Source of the DNA: Axinella damicornis
Lineage: Eukaryota; Porifera; Demospongiae; Axinellida; Axinellidae
Assembly: GCA_963931865.1 (NCBI GenBank)
Contig: OZ007512.1
Location: forward strand, 8,849,361 to 8,913,360
Length of the DNA: 64,000 nucleotides
Direction: 5' to 3'
Shown piece by piece: positions 33,577 through 44,870 of the stretch (position 1 is its first letter; every line of letters starts with the position of its first letter). A program made the position numbers and the translations under genes. The notes below the pieces were generated by a model, which did not search any database, was not told the origin of the DNA, and saw nothing but the letters and a program-made list of their open reading frames with translations.

Positions 33577-33763
33577 GTATTTGGCATAGGACGAAACGTG
33601 ATTTGCCAACTGAAATCAAGACTGCTGACCTCAGCACATACAGGAATTTTACCAACTGTCACCAGGCCCATTTCCGTGTTACGTGTGTGGGCCTGGGTAC
33701 GAGGCTAGGTACAAACAACCTCGCTCAATTAAGGCACTCCAAAGTGAGCTGTTATGGCGGCCC

Positions 33764-34081
33764 TAGTCTGGTTCCCAGACCCACCGAGAGGAAGGGTCTG
33801 GGCAAATGACTTGCACTTCCGCGTAGCCGAGAACTGCATTCCAGCGAAAGTGTTGATTCGATTAGGGAAAACCGCACGTACGTTATTTAGTACGGGTGAC
33901 TGATGAATAGCGTTGTATGCGCGCACCCATACATAATGTTATTCATCAGTCGCGAGTCCCGCATCTGCGGCTTCTCACCTACTCACAGCAACTAATCATG
34001 CACACTGAATGAAATTCCTCGGCTATGCGGAAGCGCGGTTCATTTGCCCAGACCCTCTCGGTGGGTCTGGGAACCAGACTA
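33764..34081. mobile_element. 318-bp foldback with perfect 9-bp duplication
   Basis: TAGTCTGGTTCCCAGACCCA mirrored by TGGGTCTGGGAACCAGACTA, with further inverted sequence (CTTCCGCGTAGCCGAG/CTCGGCTATGCGGAAG). TGGCGGCCC flanks it on both sides (33755-33763 and 34082-34090). Confidence 0.9.
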
Positions 34082-34090
34082 TGGCGGCCC

Positions 34091-35171
34091 TGAACAGGTC
34101 GAACACGAATGGGAAACTGATTGGATCATGTGTCATATGCCTAGTCTGCAGTAGTATGGATGCCAGCTGTGACTAGTATGGAATAACGGAGGGAACGCGA
34201 GGGGCATGAATGACGTGTCCGGAATTAAAACACTGTCCGGAAAACCTCTTACCTTATGTGAACAGAATTTTCAGGAAATTGACATACAATACAGTGACCC
34301 TATAATACTCACATCCGTGTCATCAAGATCGATCCCTAGGACGTGAACAGATGAACAACACTAGCCAGTAGGTTCCAGATACCGGGTAATGCGCTCTTCA
34401 TAAAAGTTCAAAGTTCACCAAAATTATTCGGTGCTTTGGAAAATTAGAGGGGCTAGCCCGCAAGACTAGTCTCGTTCCCAGACCACAAATGCGCACGCGT
34501 TCCGGGTCTGCAGGGGAACGAGCATAAATTCTGTCCAGCCCCACCCCCTATCAAGAATTGCAGTGCTGTGTTGTGTCTGCTGTAGCACCAGACCTCTCAA
34601 CTTCAACTATAGAGTTTCTTTTTGAAGTTGAGAGGCCTGATAATCCCAAGCGGAGTTGAACTTGGTTCTGTGCATAAGTAGCTGCTCCTGTGAGTTTCTT
34701 TGGCCTGGGAGAGGAACCGCTGCTGGTGTTCACTACTGTCATCAGAGTTCAGCACACACCCTGAGCCAATGCTCTCCCTTTCAGAGTCACTCATTCCAAC
34801 TACTGACTACCATCATGTATACCAAACATACTCATGTCATGATATTATGAGCTGACATGACATACTCCCTCAGAGACCGTGAAAACAGAGTGAGTGTCAC
34901 GGTGGGGTCGTGAGAGTTGAGAGTTCTGCCAGCGGGTGGCGGCCCGGGGCTCTGGACCAGGCTTAGCAGGAAGTTATTGAAACAGTTGTGTGTGGGAGGA
35001 AGCTAGCCTCTTTCCCAGGCCTTCAGTTTTGTCGGCCAGCTATATACTGCCAAAACATTCCCAATTAAAGCCTGATGACGGGCGAGGTCTTCCTCAACTC
35101 ATTAATATTTCATGATAATAATTATTTGTGTCATAAAAATTAATACCATGATGTATATTGAATACACGTGA
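34091..35171. other. No convincing gene; short foldbacks
   Basis: Holds a small foldback at about 34467-34524 (TAGTCTCGTTCCCAGACC mirrored by a GGTCTG...GAACGAG end) and a CCTCTCAACTTC/GAAGTTGAGAGG hairpin near 34595-34638. Two overlapping minus frames of 63 codons (34551-34794) have plausible composition but no recognised domain. Confidence 0.45.
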
Positions 35172-35409
35172 TTATGATCTCTTGGTTGTACACACTACAC
35201 ATGGCATAGTTACTGCAAAAGAAAGATGATAATTATTGCAATGACACATTGAGTCCTCCATGGGGATGTTCCAGAAGAGGTGGCACATGGACTCGCCGTG
35301 GTAGATTCTTCTGATTGCTTCAGCCAGCATGAGACTGATGTCGACGGTTTTGATTTTGGAACAGCGCTCCTCGTTAACATCATGGAGGATTGTGTTGGTT
35401 ACCAGCACC

Positions 35410-35411
<2 letters not shown>

Positions 35412-35451
<40 letters not shown>
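35412..35451. repeat. (GT)n microsatellite
   Basis: About 20 GT units in the intron next to the last PRPSAP-like exon; it borders the acceptor. Confidence 0.95.
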
Positions 35452-35455
<4 letters not shown>

Positions 35456-35723
35456 TAAGGGGGATGTGTATTCATTCACGCTCCGTTTCCTCTAATGACA
35501 TTCTGACAACACACACACACACCTCATCTATTGGAGAGGATTCCAGCTGCTCTGGTGCATTGTCAGAAAAATTGCCGTGTGTTGCTACAGCATAAACCTT
35601 GTATGCTTTGCTGCAGCTATCAGTCGATCCACTTCATGTATGATGTCATCCTGAGGGGAAGGGATAGTCACATGAAGATCACATGTTCACTTACACAGAG
35701 GAGCAAGAATGGTTTTTGTTAAA

Positions 35724-35749
35724 GGGGGGGGGGGGGGGGGGGGGGGGGG
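35724..35749. repeat. G26 homopolymer
   Basis: 26 consecutive G upstream (minus sense) of the DDII exon. Confidence 0.95.
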
Positions 35750-36526
35750 TGATAGGTAGAAGAGGCAGAGAAGTTGCCAATCAGGGCATTAGGCTATCTA
35801 TCACCTTCAGATTCGCTACTCACAACCACAGGCAGAGGAAAGTTACAACTGTCAACTCAACAGACACAATTCTCTGCACATACCAAATTCGGGGTCAACA
35901 TCATTTTAGGGGGAGCCATGCCCCCTCTGCCCCCAACCCCTGTGTCGAATGTCCTTTGCATAAGTACATGTAGGTCACATGACCATCTATATAAGTCATG
36001 TGTCAGTATAAACCTAGGTCCCAGAGCCAACCAACCCCAGCACGGATCGCTTTTAGTATCGCTCATTATACTGGAAGCAATACACACACTGGATAAACGG
36101 TCTGTGAACGAGACTAAAACTTACAATGATAATGGCAACTATTCCGTGGGAATCACCTACAACGTTCAGTGGAGGCTTCTCCTTCATCAACAGCAGATCT
36201 GTGTAATAGAGACAGAACCAAATGTCATAGCTGTGTCATCCGAAATGCAAGACCCTGTGGTGCACTAACTATCGCCAAAATACTGGTCAGCAGTGGTTGG
36301 GTTAGCCAAGGTACGTTTTTTGTGCCCAAAAGTTGCCATTTTCGGCACATCTTTGACACGCCAATTTTGGAACTAGAATTGTCAGAAACAGTGCGACTGA
36401 TGTGGCATTTCTGCCAAACAAACCAAGGAACCAAAATCAGTATTGGGAATAGACTTGGAAGAGAACATTGCACTAGGTGTGGGTACGTATGTGAATGAGA
36501 TAGGAATCACAGTAGGCCAAAGGTTA
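35750..36526. other. No gene seen
   Basis: Open frames (for example 35774-36268 plus) lack recognisable domains. It would be intron of the PRPSAP-like gene if that gene is contiguous. Confidence 0.45.
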
Positions 36527-36972
36527 TACATGATTTTGGATCAAAATTCAACCAACGGCAAATGGACGCCATTGGAATGCTCTATTCATGCTAATCGCAA
36601 TGGTACAAATCCTAGTTTCGTATCTCATTCCTAGCCCAAGATACCTACCATAGTACTTAATAGTACAGGTAATTCCTACTCTGTATATCGATTGTCAGAC
36701 CTGTTGTAATCCATGCATTAGAATGAGATATGAAGTTTGGTAGTGTGCCATTGCGGTTAGCATGAAAATAGTATTCAAATGACGTTTAATGTTGGTCACA
36801 TAAATTTTAATGTTGGTCACATACACCTGACCAAAGGCTATTAAAATCCATGATTTTGGGTTAACATTCAAGCAACAGCAAAATGGACATCATTGGAATG
36901 CTCAATTCACGGTGATCACAATGGTGCAAATCCCAGCCTCATATCTCAATCCTAACACAAGATGCATGTACC
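36527..36972. repeat. Direct and inverted repeat pair
   Basis: 36527-36650 and 36845-36972 are diverged direct copies (CATGATTTTGG...ATTCAA...GGAATGCTC...AATCCTA). 36586-36632 is inverted at about 36719-36770 (GCTAATCGCAATGG versus CCATTGCGGTTAGC). Probably overlapping MITE fragments. Confidence 0.65.
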
Positions 36973-36994
36973 TCTATATATTAGTCTGCATGCA

Positions 36995-37091
36995 TAGCCT
37001 CATTCCCAGGCATTCTACACCACCCGATTTTAGTGATTTTTGCATACTGTAAAATTTAATGATCAAAACCTGGAGGTGTACAAGGCCTGGG
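36995..37091. mobile_element. 97-bp foldback element
   Basis: TAGCCTCATTCCCAGGC mirrored by GCCTGGGAATAAGACTA, with imperfect inner arms. No clear target duplication. Confidence 0.55.
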
Positions 37092-37496
37092 AATAAGACT
37101 ATACGTATATGCATGCAGTATGCCCTCCACATCCTAGTGTACATGTAGCAGACAAGACAAGACCTGTACCCTTGGTGTGCTGTAGTGGGAAATTTTCCAG
37201 TGGCCACGTATTGTAGGTGCCGATTTGCAACAGATATTCGCCACCATCCAGTTATATATTTCAACCACCACTTACAGTATTGCTAATAGCCATTTCTAGT
37301 GTGTACTTTTTGCTCCTCGCTCAAAGCGACTTGGTAGAACTACTATCTGCTGTTAAGTTGCTCTTATGAGGTGCCATCAAGAATCTGCTGTCTTTTGCAA
37401 ATGTGGGATACCTTCTGAGTTCAAATTTCAAATCCTTCTGTCCCACCTGACTTTGATGGTGTACCGCTGATGTCCTTTGCTTCCTTGTCCGGCGGT

Positions 37497-37533
<37 letters not shown>
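37497..37533. repeat. G37 homopolymer inside the PRPSAP-like exon
   Basis: 37 consecutive G, read as poly-Pro on the minus strand within the second PRPSAP-like segment. Confidence 0.95.
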
Positions 37534-37534
<1 letters not shown>

Positions 37535-37987
37535 CCTCCCATCGTCGTCCTCGGTATCCACCATGTCTTTGGGCTCCACGTGGATCACAGCAAGGCCAAG
37601 CCCAAGATGCTCAGCAAAGGAAGCCGCCCTGGGAGAGAATGAAGTGAAGAATGATGTTAGCAATAGTTGGCCATGTAGCATGGAAACCAAATATTTGTGC
37701 TCACGCAGTGGAATCCCTCTCCGTCCGGTTAAAGTGGGTCAATTTGACCAAAAATCTCAGGATTATTAGGACCCCAAGTCCACTATTGTTTTTCCCATGA
37801 AACAGATATTTCTGATCAAGACACATTCTTGGGGACCACATTAGAGGATTCCACTGTAGACCATAGTACAGTCAGTGGGTTGACAGTAATTAGCTAAGTC
37901 TGTGAATCATAAACATTCACATCCTCTCTGGCAGTGAAATGCTACCTTCTGATTGGTTATTACAGTAGTGTACAGAGCTGATTGAGG

Positions 37988-38030
37988 TAGCCTCATTCCC
38001 AGGCCACTGCCTGGCATGGGAACGAGGCTG
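37988..38030. mobile_element. Short foldback element
   Basis: TAGCCTCATTCCCAGGCCA mirrored by TGGCATGGGAACGAGGCT; in the intron next to the first PRPSAP-like segment. Confidence 0.5.
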
Positions 38031-41019
38031 AAGCTGAGGTGGAGGATGGAATGGGACTAACAAGCATTGACCAACTTTGGCAGTAAAGGGTGAGGTACAG
38101 TCTACCTTCCTGTGACTCCAGGGTACTGGGCAACAGCGACACCATTACGATAGTCAGCTAGGTATCTGCAAGGCAAGTGAGAAGCTGCAGTAATCACATC
38201 AGTAGTGTCATTGTGTGTACAGTATGCAGAATAGACACGTTGCATTTTTCCATGGCACTTCCGTATACTATACTAGTGCTGCCATCTTGGTGTACCATAA
38301 TACATTGGCCTCATATGAAGTTCGAACCTAACATACCCCTTTAATAGCCTACAAATCATTCACATTTCGTTTGATTCAACACACACTCGAAGCACTGCTG
38401 GTGCCTGGTTGCATTTGCGGAGATCACCGTTGAAGCTAGTGATGGCTAGTCTGATCATCCAGAAGCTCTACCTCCGACAGAAACTGAGATTGTTCCAGCT
38501 TCTATTCTGTTACGGTATATATGCAATGCTTGGAACAATAACTAACTACGTGATTTTACCAGCCTGTGACGTTCTCTGCCTACTATGATCTATGTAGGCC
38601 TTCAGATGCTGTGAAACATATTCATCCTTCATGTGGTACACACTAGCCTTGTTCCCAAGTGCTTGAGAATGCATGGGAACGAGGCACAGTATCAGAGCTA
38701 ATGACAGGCACATACGTATCACATTTGCCATACTAACTGCAGTAAATATATTCCTTGCTACAAAACCCATACTCAAAACGCTACCGTAGTTGTAATTGTA
38801 TAAATATGAGCAGCAGCATTATAGAAAGGAGATTTCAAAAACCTTTTAGAGGAAGGGCGTGCCCTGCAAAACAGACCACCTAAGTCACACACCACACGCA
38901 GAAACAAGCAAGAGGCCAACATGGCCCGCACCTTCTCTAAATTGATGTTTCAGGGCAAGATAAACGGAGCTGCTCTCACGGCATGTCAAGGACGGGATTC
39001 TTCATGCTGACGAAATGGTTGACCTTGGAGATAAAGGTAAGAAGTCTGTCCTGGACATCCTATACTCAAAACACCCACACCCAGAGCCTGTCTCAATGGA
39101 TGCCCTGCCTGAGGGCTACAATGATCCTCCAGTGGTACATCCTGTCATATTTGATAAAATCACTGCTAGCAGCATTCACTGTGCCACCTTACGCACCAAG
39201 GGTGCCGCTGGACCCTCAGGCATGGATGCCCACTGCTGGAGAAGACTCTGCACCTCGTTCAAATCCGCCTCTCAAGATTTGTGCCATGCTTTAGCCACCC
39301 TGGCTAAGGGGCTCTGTACCACCTTCGTTGACCCAAAAGGTATTTCAGCCCTGCTGGCATGCCGTCTGATTGCACTGGACAAATGCCCAGTCTTCAGAGC
39401 AATTGGGATATGTGAAACATTAGGAGCATCATCGCAAAAGCTGTCTTAGAGGAGACATACAGGATGCCGCTGCCTCAACGCAACTGTGCACTGGACAAAT
39501 CTCTGGGATTGAAGCTGCCATTCACGCAATCAGGTCCATCTACTCAAACAAAGATACAGAGGCTGTTCTCCTAGTACATAGATGCGAGTAATGCCTTCAA
39601 TTCGCTCAATTGACAGCTAAGCCCTACGCAATGCTCGTCATCTCTGCCCATCCATCGCCACAAATCTGATCAACTCCTATCAAGCGCCCTCTGAGCTATT
39701 TATCAATGGCCAGGTTCTCTGGTCTGAGGAGGGCACCACACAAGGTGACCCCCTAGCAATGCCCCTGTATGCCCTTGCAACCATTCCCCTCATCAACAAT
39801 CTCAGCAGCATTCCAGAGACCAAAAAGGTGTGGTATGTTGATGACGCGTCTGCCTCAGGAAGTGTGTCAGCACTCCGGAGCTGGTGGGATAAGCTCACTT
39901 CCTGTGGTCCTGCCTTTAGTTACCACCCAAATGCCAGCAAGACATGGCTGATAGCGAAGGACCACCATCTTCCCAAGGCAACAGAGATTTTTCAGGACTC
40001 CGGTTTGAAAATCACGTCACAAGGTTGGCCTTATCTAGGTGCAGCCCAGGCTCTGAAGAATACAGCAACCAGTTTGTAACCAAGAAAGTCTTGGAGTGGA
40101 AGGAGGAACTCCTTCGGTTGGCAAACGTAGCTCTCACCCAACCACATACGGCTTTTGCAGCCTTTACACATGGTTTTGTTCACAAGTTCACCTACCTGTC
40201 AAGAACAACCCCAAACAGTGAAATCTGCTACAACCCCTGGAGGATATCATCTACTCTAAGCTCATTCCTGCCTGGACAGAGTTCCACCAAATGACTTAGA
40301 ACGTGAGCTCTTTGCCCTGCCGTCCCGTAGTGGAGGGCTTGATTGTCAAACCTGCCAGTTCTTCCAGAGAATTTGATGCTTCTGTTTCCATCTCGGTACC
40401 TGAGTACTCTGGGGATACCCTTGAATGTGTGCCAATCAAGAAGTCCGCAAGCAGAGGCAGGAAATCTTGAAGTCCTCTCCTGCCACTCTCAAGGTCTCCC
40501 TGAAGGAGCATGCCATGGAACTTGCACAGGAGAAGGGTGGTCAACCTGGCTAATCTCTCTCCCCCTGGAAGATTATGGATTCTCACTCCATAAGGGTGCA
40601 TTCAGGGATGCTATGGCCCTGAGGTGTGGCTGGCTTCCCTCAAACGCCCCCACCAGCTGTGCCTGTGGGACACACTTCACCGTTGAACATGCACTCTCTT
40701 GCCCGAAGGGAGGTTTCCCCTCAATCACAACGAGGTCCATGACACTGTAGGTGGCTGGCTGTCGGAAGTCTTTAATGATGTCTGCACTCAGCCGACGTTA
40801 CAGCCCATCACAGGTGAAACCCTCACTGGTGCCTCTGCAATAACTGAAGATGGCGCCTGTAATTATTTCCGTTTCCGTTAAGTAGTGTATATATTGCGTG
40901 TATCTGTTCAACAATTCAGTCTGGTCCATTGTACAGTTCATGTTATGCCAAGAACGTTTGTTACATTTACTTCTGAAGTCACGACAGCGCCAGACTGGAC
41001 ATTGCAGCAAACGGTTTCT

Positions 41020-41041
41020 GGGGGGGGGGGGGGGGGGGGGG
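41020..41041. repeat. G22 homopolymer in the RT pseudogene
   Basis: 22 consecutive G between the HNE and FDV segments of the RT remnant. Confidence 0.95.
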
Positions 41042-41237
41042 ATCGCTTTGAACGGGCGTATTTTGACGTGAGAATATTCAACCTTCATGCCCCCTCAAAT
41101 TGCCAAATAGCCTTGCCTCCACCTACAAGAAACACGAGAGAGCAAAGATCAGAGCCTACGAACAAGGAGTTCGAGAGGTAGAACATGGTTCGTTTACCCT
41201 ACATGTCATGTCCCTTTCAGGTGGATGCAGCGAACTT

Positions 41238-41311
41238 TAGCCTCGTTCCCAGGCTCCTCCCCAGCTTTTTGTCGCGACAAAAAGCTGGAGAGGAGCCTGG
41301 GAATGAGGCTA
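41238..41311. mobile_element. 74-bp foldback inserted in the RT pseudogene
   Basis: TAGCCTCGTTCCCAGGCTCC mirrored by GGAGCCTGGGAATGAGGCTA. Flanks GCGAACTT (41230-41237) and GCGAACAT (41312-41319) are a duplication of 8 bp with one mismatch. Removing it restores continuity of the retroelement sequence around NITYKR. Confidence 0.8.
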
Positions 41312-41909
41312 GCGAACATCACATACAAGCGTCAGGCCACAATGCTAGCTGAGAAGTGGGAACAACCTTACTGCAGCACACCAGCGTAAGTTAAGTTACA
41401 AGAAACAAGGCAACCACTTATGTAGCTTATGTCAAACTTTCTGTGTGGGTAAGACGGCTGTGCATAGACTAGCTCCCAAAGACATTGACAAAGGTACAAT
41501 TACTAGACCATTTTCTTTGAGGAGACAAGGGCAGCTGCTTGCCAACAACAACTATGCCTTCTGCATAATATGTGCAAGTGAGCATTGCCCACCACCGCTC
41601 TCAAGAGTAGCTCGCTTTGCTTGATCGAGGCTGGGGGGAAAGGCTGGAGGGAGGCTGGGAATTCACAAGGTGCAGTATCTCACAAATGTCGCTGGACTAT
41701 GATATGCCATCCGTGACCAGTTCAGACATGATCACCACCAACCAGTTCACCTTGATTGTGATCCAGGGATGGATTGGCCAGTGTAGTGATATAACCAGGT
41801 GGAGGTTTGTGGTTCTGGCCCACAACTAATGCCTCTGGAGAAGGATCTAGATGAGTTAGCCAAAGAAATATGGGAGGCAGCTGTCGGTGACAAAGCTTTG
41901 TACTGGTGC

Positions 41910-42070
41910 TCACTTCTTGTATTGGCCACGTTTCTTGCCACTGTCTTGGGTTGCCTTCATGACCTCACTGTTGGCAAGAGCGATTGCTTGTGAGGGGAAG
42001 GTCAGGGACAAAGGGCCCTTGGGATCGAGCAGGCCATTTCTGGGCTTCAAATAGCTCCGAATCGACATCG
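41910..42070 (-). pseudogene. Possible transposase N-terminal fragment
   Basis: The minus frame reads SYLKPRNGLLDPKGPLS, then SQAIALANSEVMKATQDSGKKRGQYKK. This resembles the start of a repeat-borne transposase family in cnidarians and sponges, in which a KKRGPYKRY motif precedes a helix-turn-helix. It stops right after KKRGQYKK, so at best a fragment. Identification is from memory of the motif only. Confidence 0.3.
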
Positions 42071-42884
42071 CTTGACAGCAACAGCACCTTCTCCGTGGCC
42101 TTGTGTACTGGTGTGATATGTCATAGCCAAACATATCTACCCGTAATTGTTCCGTATTCTCATTTCATTAGTTGCAAAAGACAGCACATCTATGGTGGTT
42201 TCAGAAATGCGAGCAGCTGCAAAGCTGTCTTCCAAGCATGTTAGCATTCACCTTTAAGTAGTTAGCATACCTGCTAAGTTCAGACTGATCCCTGCTCAGG
42301 TTGTGAGAAGCAGACAAAACACTGATACACTAGCAATATTATTTGCTACTCAAACGGTTGCCTCTATCACATGCACTTTCTTTCATGATGTAATTGCAAA
42401 AGGTCTAAGTGCTTGTTAATGAAATCTTTAGGGCCAATTTTTTTCTTAAGGTCATTTTCATTCTCAAGCACACCCTAATTCTGCTCCCTGGCATTGCTGG
42501 GCTCGAAACTACCCTCACATGCAGGTAACTAAGTGACTCAACCACACCCACAGATTAACAAACTTGCAAGTCTCCCGAGGAATGGCGACCTGCTGTAGCT
42601 GAAAAATGGGGTAGGAATGCTGGAAATGGAAGCCCTACAAGGCAAGACGGCTACTTCTGTCACGCCCTTTCTGCTCATGCAGAACCTAAATCCCAAGGAT
42701 GATGTGACATCATGAAGCGGCATTGCAGATATGCAACGTTACGTATTAAAGGGTTAGCTAAGCTGTGCATGGCTTACATTTTGTGTTCACTGTGTGTTAT
42801 GCTGCGATTAGTTTTGCAGAAGACCAACCCACTTGCCTGACGAGTGAATACTGCCTGTGTTGATGCGTTTGTGGAGAGTGGGAG
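42071..42884. other. No gene seen
   Basis: No recognised domain; a minus frame at 42538-42723 looks like chance. Confidence 0.45.
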
Positions 42885-43335
42885 ACCAGAGGGAGGAAGG
42901 GAAGGAGGCGAGGAAGGGAAGGAGGGGAGGGAGGGAGGGAGGTGAGAGGGAGGGACGGGGAGGAGGAGGGAGGGAAGGAGGGAGGGAAGGAGGGAGGGAA
43001 GGTGAGAGGGAGGAAGGGAGGAAGGGTGGGGAGGGAAGGAGGGAGGGAGGGAGGGAGGAAGGGAGGGAGGGAGGGAGGGAGGGAGGGAGGGAGGGGAGGA
43101 GGGAGGGAAGGAGGGAGGGAAGGAGGGAGGGAAGAAGGTGGGAGGGACGGAGGGAGGGAGGAAAGAGGAAGGAGGGAAGGAGGGAGGGAGGGAGGGAAGG
43201 GGAGGAGGGAGGGAATGAGGGAGGGAAGAAGGGGGAGGGGAGGGGGAGGATCGATGGAGGGAGAGGGGATGGAAGGAGGGAGAGGGGAGGGGAGGGAGGG
43301 AAGGAGGGAGAGGGGAAGGGAGGAAGCAATTAAGG
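42885..43335. repeat. 450-bp GGGA/GGAAG purine tract
   Basis: Almost pure purine on the plus strand with GGAGGGAAGGAGGGAGG variants. Long frames here (Gly/Arg/Glu or Pro/Ser) are composition artefacts. Confidence 0.97.
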
Positions 43336-44870
43336 AAAGGGAGAGGAAACACACAACTGTATGTGGTAATGTACTAGAAGAGTACATGTACAGACCGAGT
43401 GTCAAATTATTACCTTTCCAGTAGGCAGGGTGGAGAGCTCAGCATCAATCACAGTATACTCACTGATCTGTGAAAAGAGTTCACAGTACGCATCATTTTT
43501 GTGAACTATGCTGACCTATGCAACAAAAATCTAGGTTGATCTAGCTGAGATTATTTAACTGAAGACCTGAGAGCAACTACATATAAGTCATTAGGCCCAC
43601 AGGAGAAAAGCAAAACAGCAAATTGTGCATCACCCGGCCTGTGCATCATGTGCATGTTGCAGCTCTAGAGGCTGCAGCACCTGATAGATAAGGTTACAGC
43701 TGCCCATGCAGTTCTAACCTGTCTCTCCAATTGGCTGCTAGCTTCTCTTGCAGAAGTCGAAGCTGACTTTCAATGACGTCATTCTCAATCTGCAAATTTC
43801 ACAATCCACCATATTTTAATCCACCAAACGCAATTCACTGCTTTTTAGAGTCAATCCGCCAAATTTAATTTCCACCAAATTTTCTGGCCATACGGTATAC
43901 AGCACACACATACACCCCACAGACACAGACACACGTACATGCACACCCCCCACACAGACACGCAAGCACACTCCCACACACAGACACACATGCATAGTTG
44001 CATACACACATGACCCCTCCTTCACACAGAGACTGATCTCACACCTCCTGATCACGAACCTTTATAGCTCAGCATCTCGCTGTACGTCTCAGGCTGACAC
44101 CATTCTTGAATGTGCTGTAGATAAGGCACAAAATTCCATTGGATAAACTGTGCCACCATGCTAACTGTAGTGGCAGAGCAAGGAGAGGTGCTCCCCACAC
44201 CAAACCCTACAGAACCTGCTATCACAGTTCAGTGTTCGGTGTGGTAGATGTACCTCTGCTCTAGGCCATCTCCCCATATGCTTTCTTGATCGCACACTTG
44301 ACCTGGAACCACACTGCAAGTAGTTCACACTGATATCACAGTTGAGTGACTAACCATAGTCCATAATGAACACCCACCACTTTCAGGTCATGAGGTCAGC
44401 ATTCCAACATGATCAACAATTGCATTATATAGTGGTTGTTAAAACAACAAAAGGGACAAAAGTACACAGTACATTTGCTCTCTGGCTGGACCCACATGTG
44501 CATGGCAAGAGCCACATGTGTACGTGACTGGCCAGGCGGCATCAGGTGTAGTGCTTACCCAGTGCTCTGTGCTTGGAACTACTCCTTAATCAGCAGAAAA
44601 CTATAGCTGCTGTGGAGAGCGGTGGATGCTAACCTGATCGTGCATGAGTGCAGCAAAATGTGAGCATTTCCTCACAGATGAATGTGGAAACATTCCCACC
44701 CACACCTTGGTGTGCATGTGCACCACCCATGGGTGTTCTTATGCGAGACTATGGATGGGGAGAATGGGTGGGGGGGATATGCATCAAGATGAGTGATGAA
44801 AGATATCTGCATTGGCACTCAAAAGCTTGCCTCCGTATGGACAGAGCAGGGAGGGCACGGAAAAATGACT
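43336..44870. other. No confirmed gene; CA-rich patch
   Basis: Contains a CA-rich patch (about 43905-44010) and a partial relative of the TACCGTATAGCG element near 43830-43905. Three minus-strand exon-like segments (44164-44060, 43789-43719, about 43472-43425) have splice borders but do not join in phase; see rejected items. Confidence 0.4.

Larger units (their letters stand above)
32863..33707. mobile_element. Outer foldback element with perfect 9-bp duplication
   Basis: The left arm, CAGCCTCGTACCCAGG, matches the inverse of the right arm ending CCTGGGTACGAGGCTA; similarity reaches about 75 bp. GGTACAAAC flanks it on both sides (32854-32862 and 33708-33716). It contains the complete element 33126-33576, so it is the older of the two. 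Confidence 0.85.
35172..38165 (-). pseudogene. PRPP-synthetase-associated-protein-like gene, decayed
   Basis: Four minus-strand segments with splice borders resemble PRPSAP/PRPS. 38165-38106 has YLADYRNGVAVAQYPG. 37628-37447 has ASFAEHLGLGLAVIHVEPKD, joined in phase to the previous one. 35650-35523 has DDIIHEVDRLIAAA then YKVYAVATHGNFSDNAPEQLE. 35408-35172 has [20 protein letters not shown] then [12 protein letters not shown]. Family members help form or regulate the PRPP synthetase complex in nucleotide synthesis. Damage is visible. The third segment lacks about eight codons where the family has a helix, and the reading frame changes there. The second carries a C37 run (37497-37533 as G) coding poly-Pro. 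The N-terminal exons and the exon before DDII are not found. The retroelement at 38857 lies where upstream exons would be. A PRPS proper is less likely because the IKTVDIS and ESM spellings fit PRPSAP. Confidence 0.6.
38857..41615 (+). pseudogene. Decayed reverse-transcriptase element with CCHC/HNE nuclease region
   Basis: Many frames together give a retroelement polymerase. There is an upstream helical part (FSKLMFQGKINGA, about 38930). Then come RTKGAAGPSGMDAHCW, a fingers/palm segment (RLIALDKCP near 39370), ASNAFNSL (about 39586), GTTQGDPLAMPLYALATIPL (39730-39790) and the active-site YVDD (39834-39845). After the thumb comes CACGTHFTVEHALSC (40658-40702), a C-x-C-x7-H-x3-C set, then HNEVHD and FDVRIF after a G22 run. 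The order RT, CCHC, [R]HN, D resembles the restriction-like endonuclease region of R2-type non-LTR elements; I infer that. It has several frameshifts and stops, a G22 run (41020-41041) and a foldback at 41238. Dead copy. Confidence 0.7.

Noticed and set aside
34551..34794. Two minus-strand 63-codon frames with Ser-rich, charged sequence
   Set aside because: They overlap in different frames around a short palindrome, and neither has a recognisable domain or a clear splice border.
42774..43424. Long open frames (150-200 codons) on both strands in the purine tract
   Set aside because: They are Gly/Arg/Glu or Pro/Ser/Leu runs forced by GGGA/TCCC repeats with no complex sequence; same for frames at 6256, 9726, 23655, 29365 and 55105.
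43425..44164. Possible minus-strand gene with exons 44164-44060 (QFIQWNFVPYLQHIQEW), 43789-43719 (ESQLRLLQEKLAANW) and about 43472-43425
   Set aside because: Each segment has AG/GT borders and plausible composition, but leftover codon bases do not match: joining them directly gives stops. Intermediate exons would be needed and I cannot find them.
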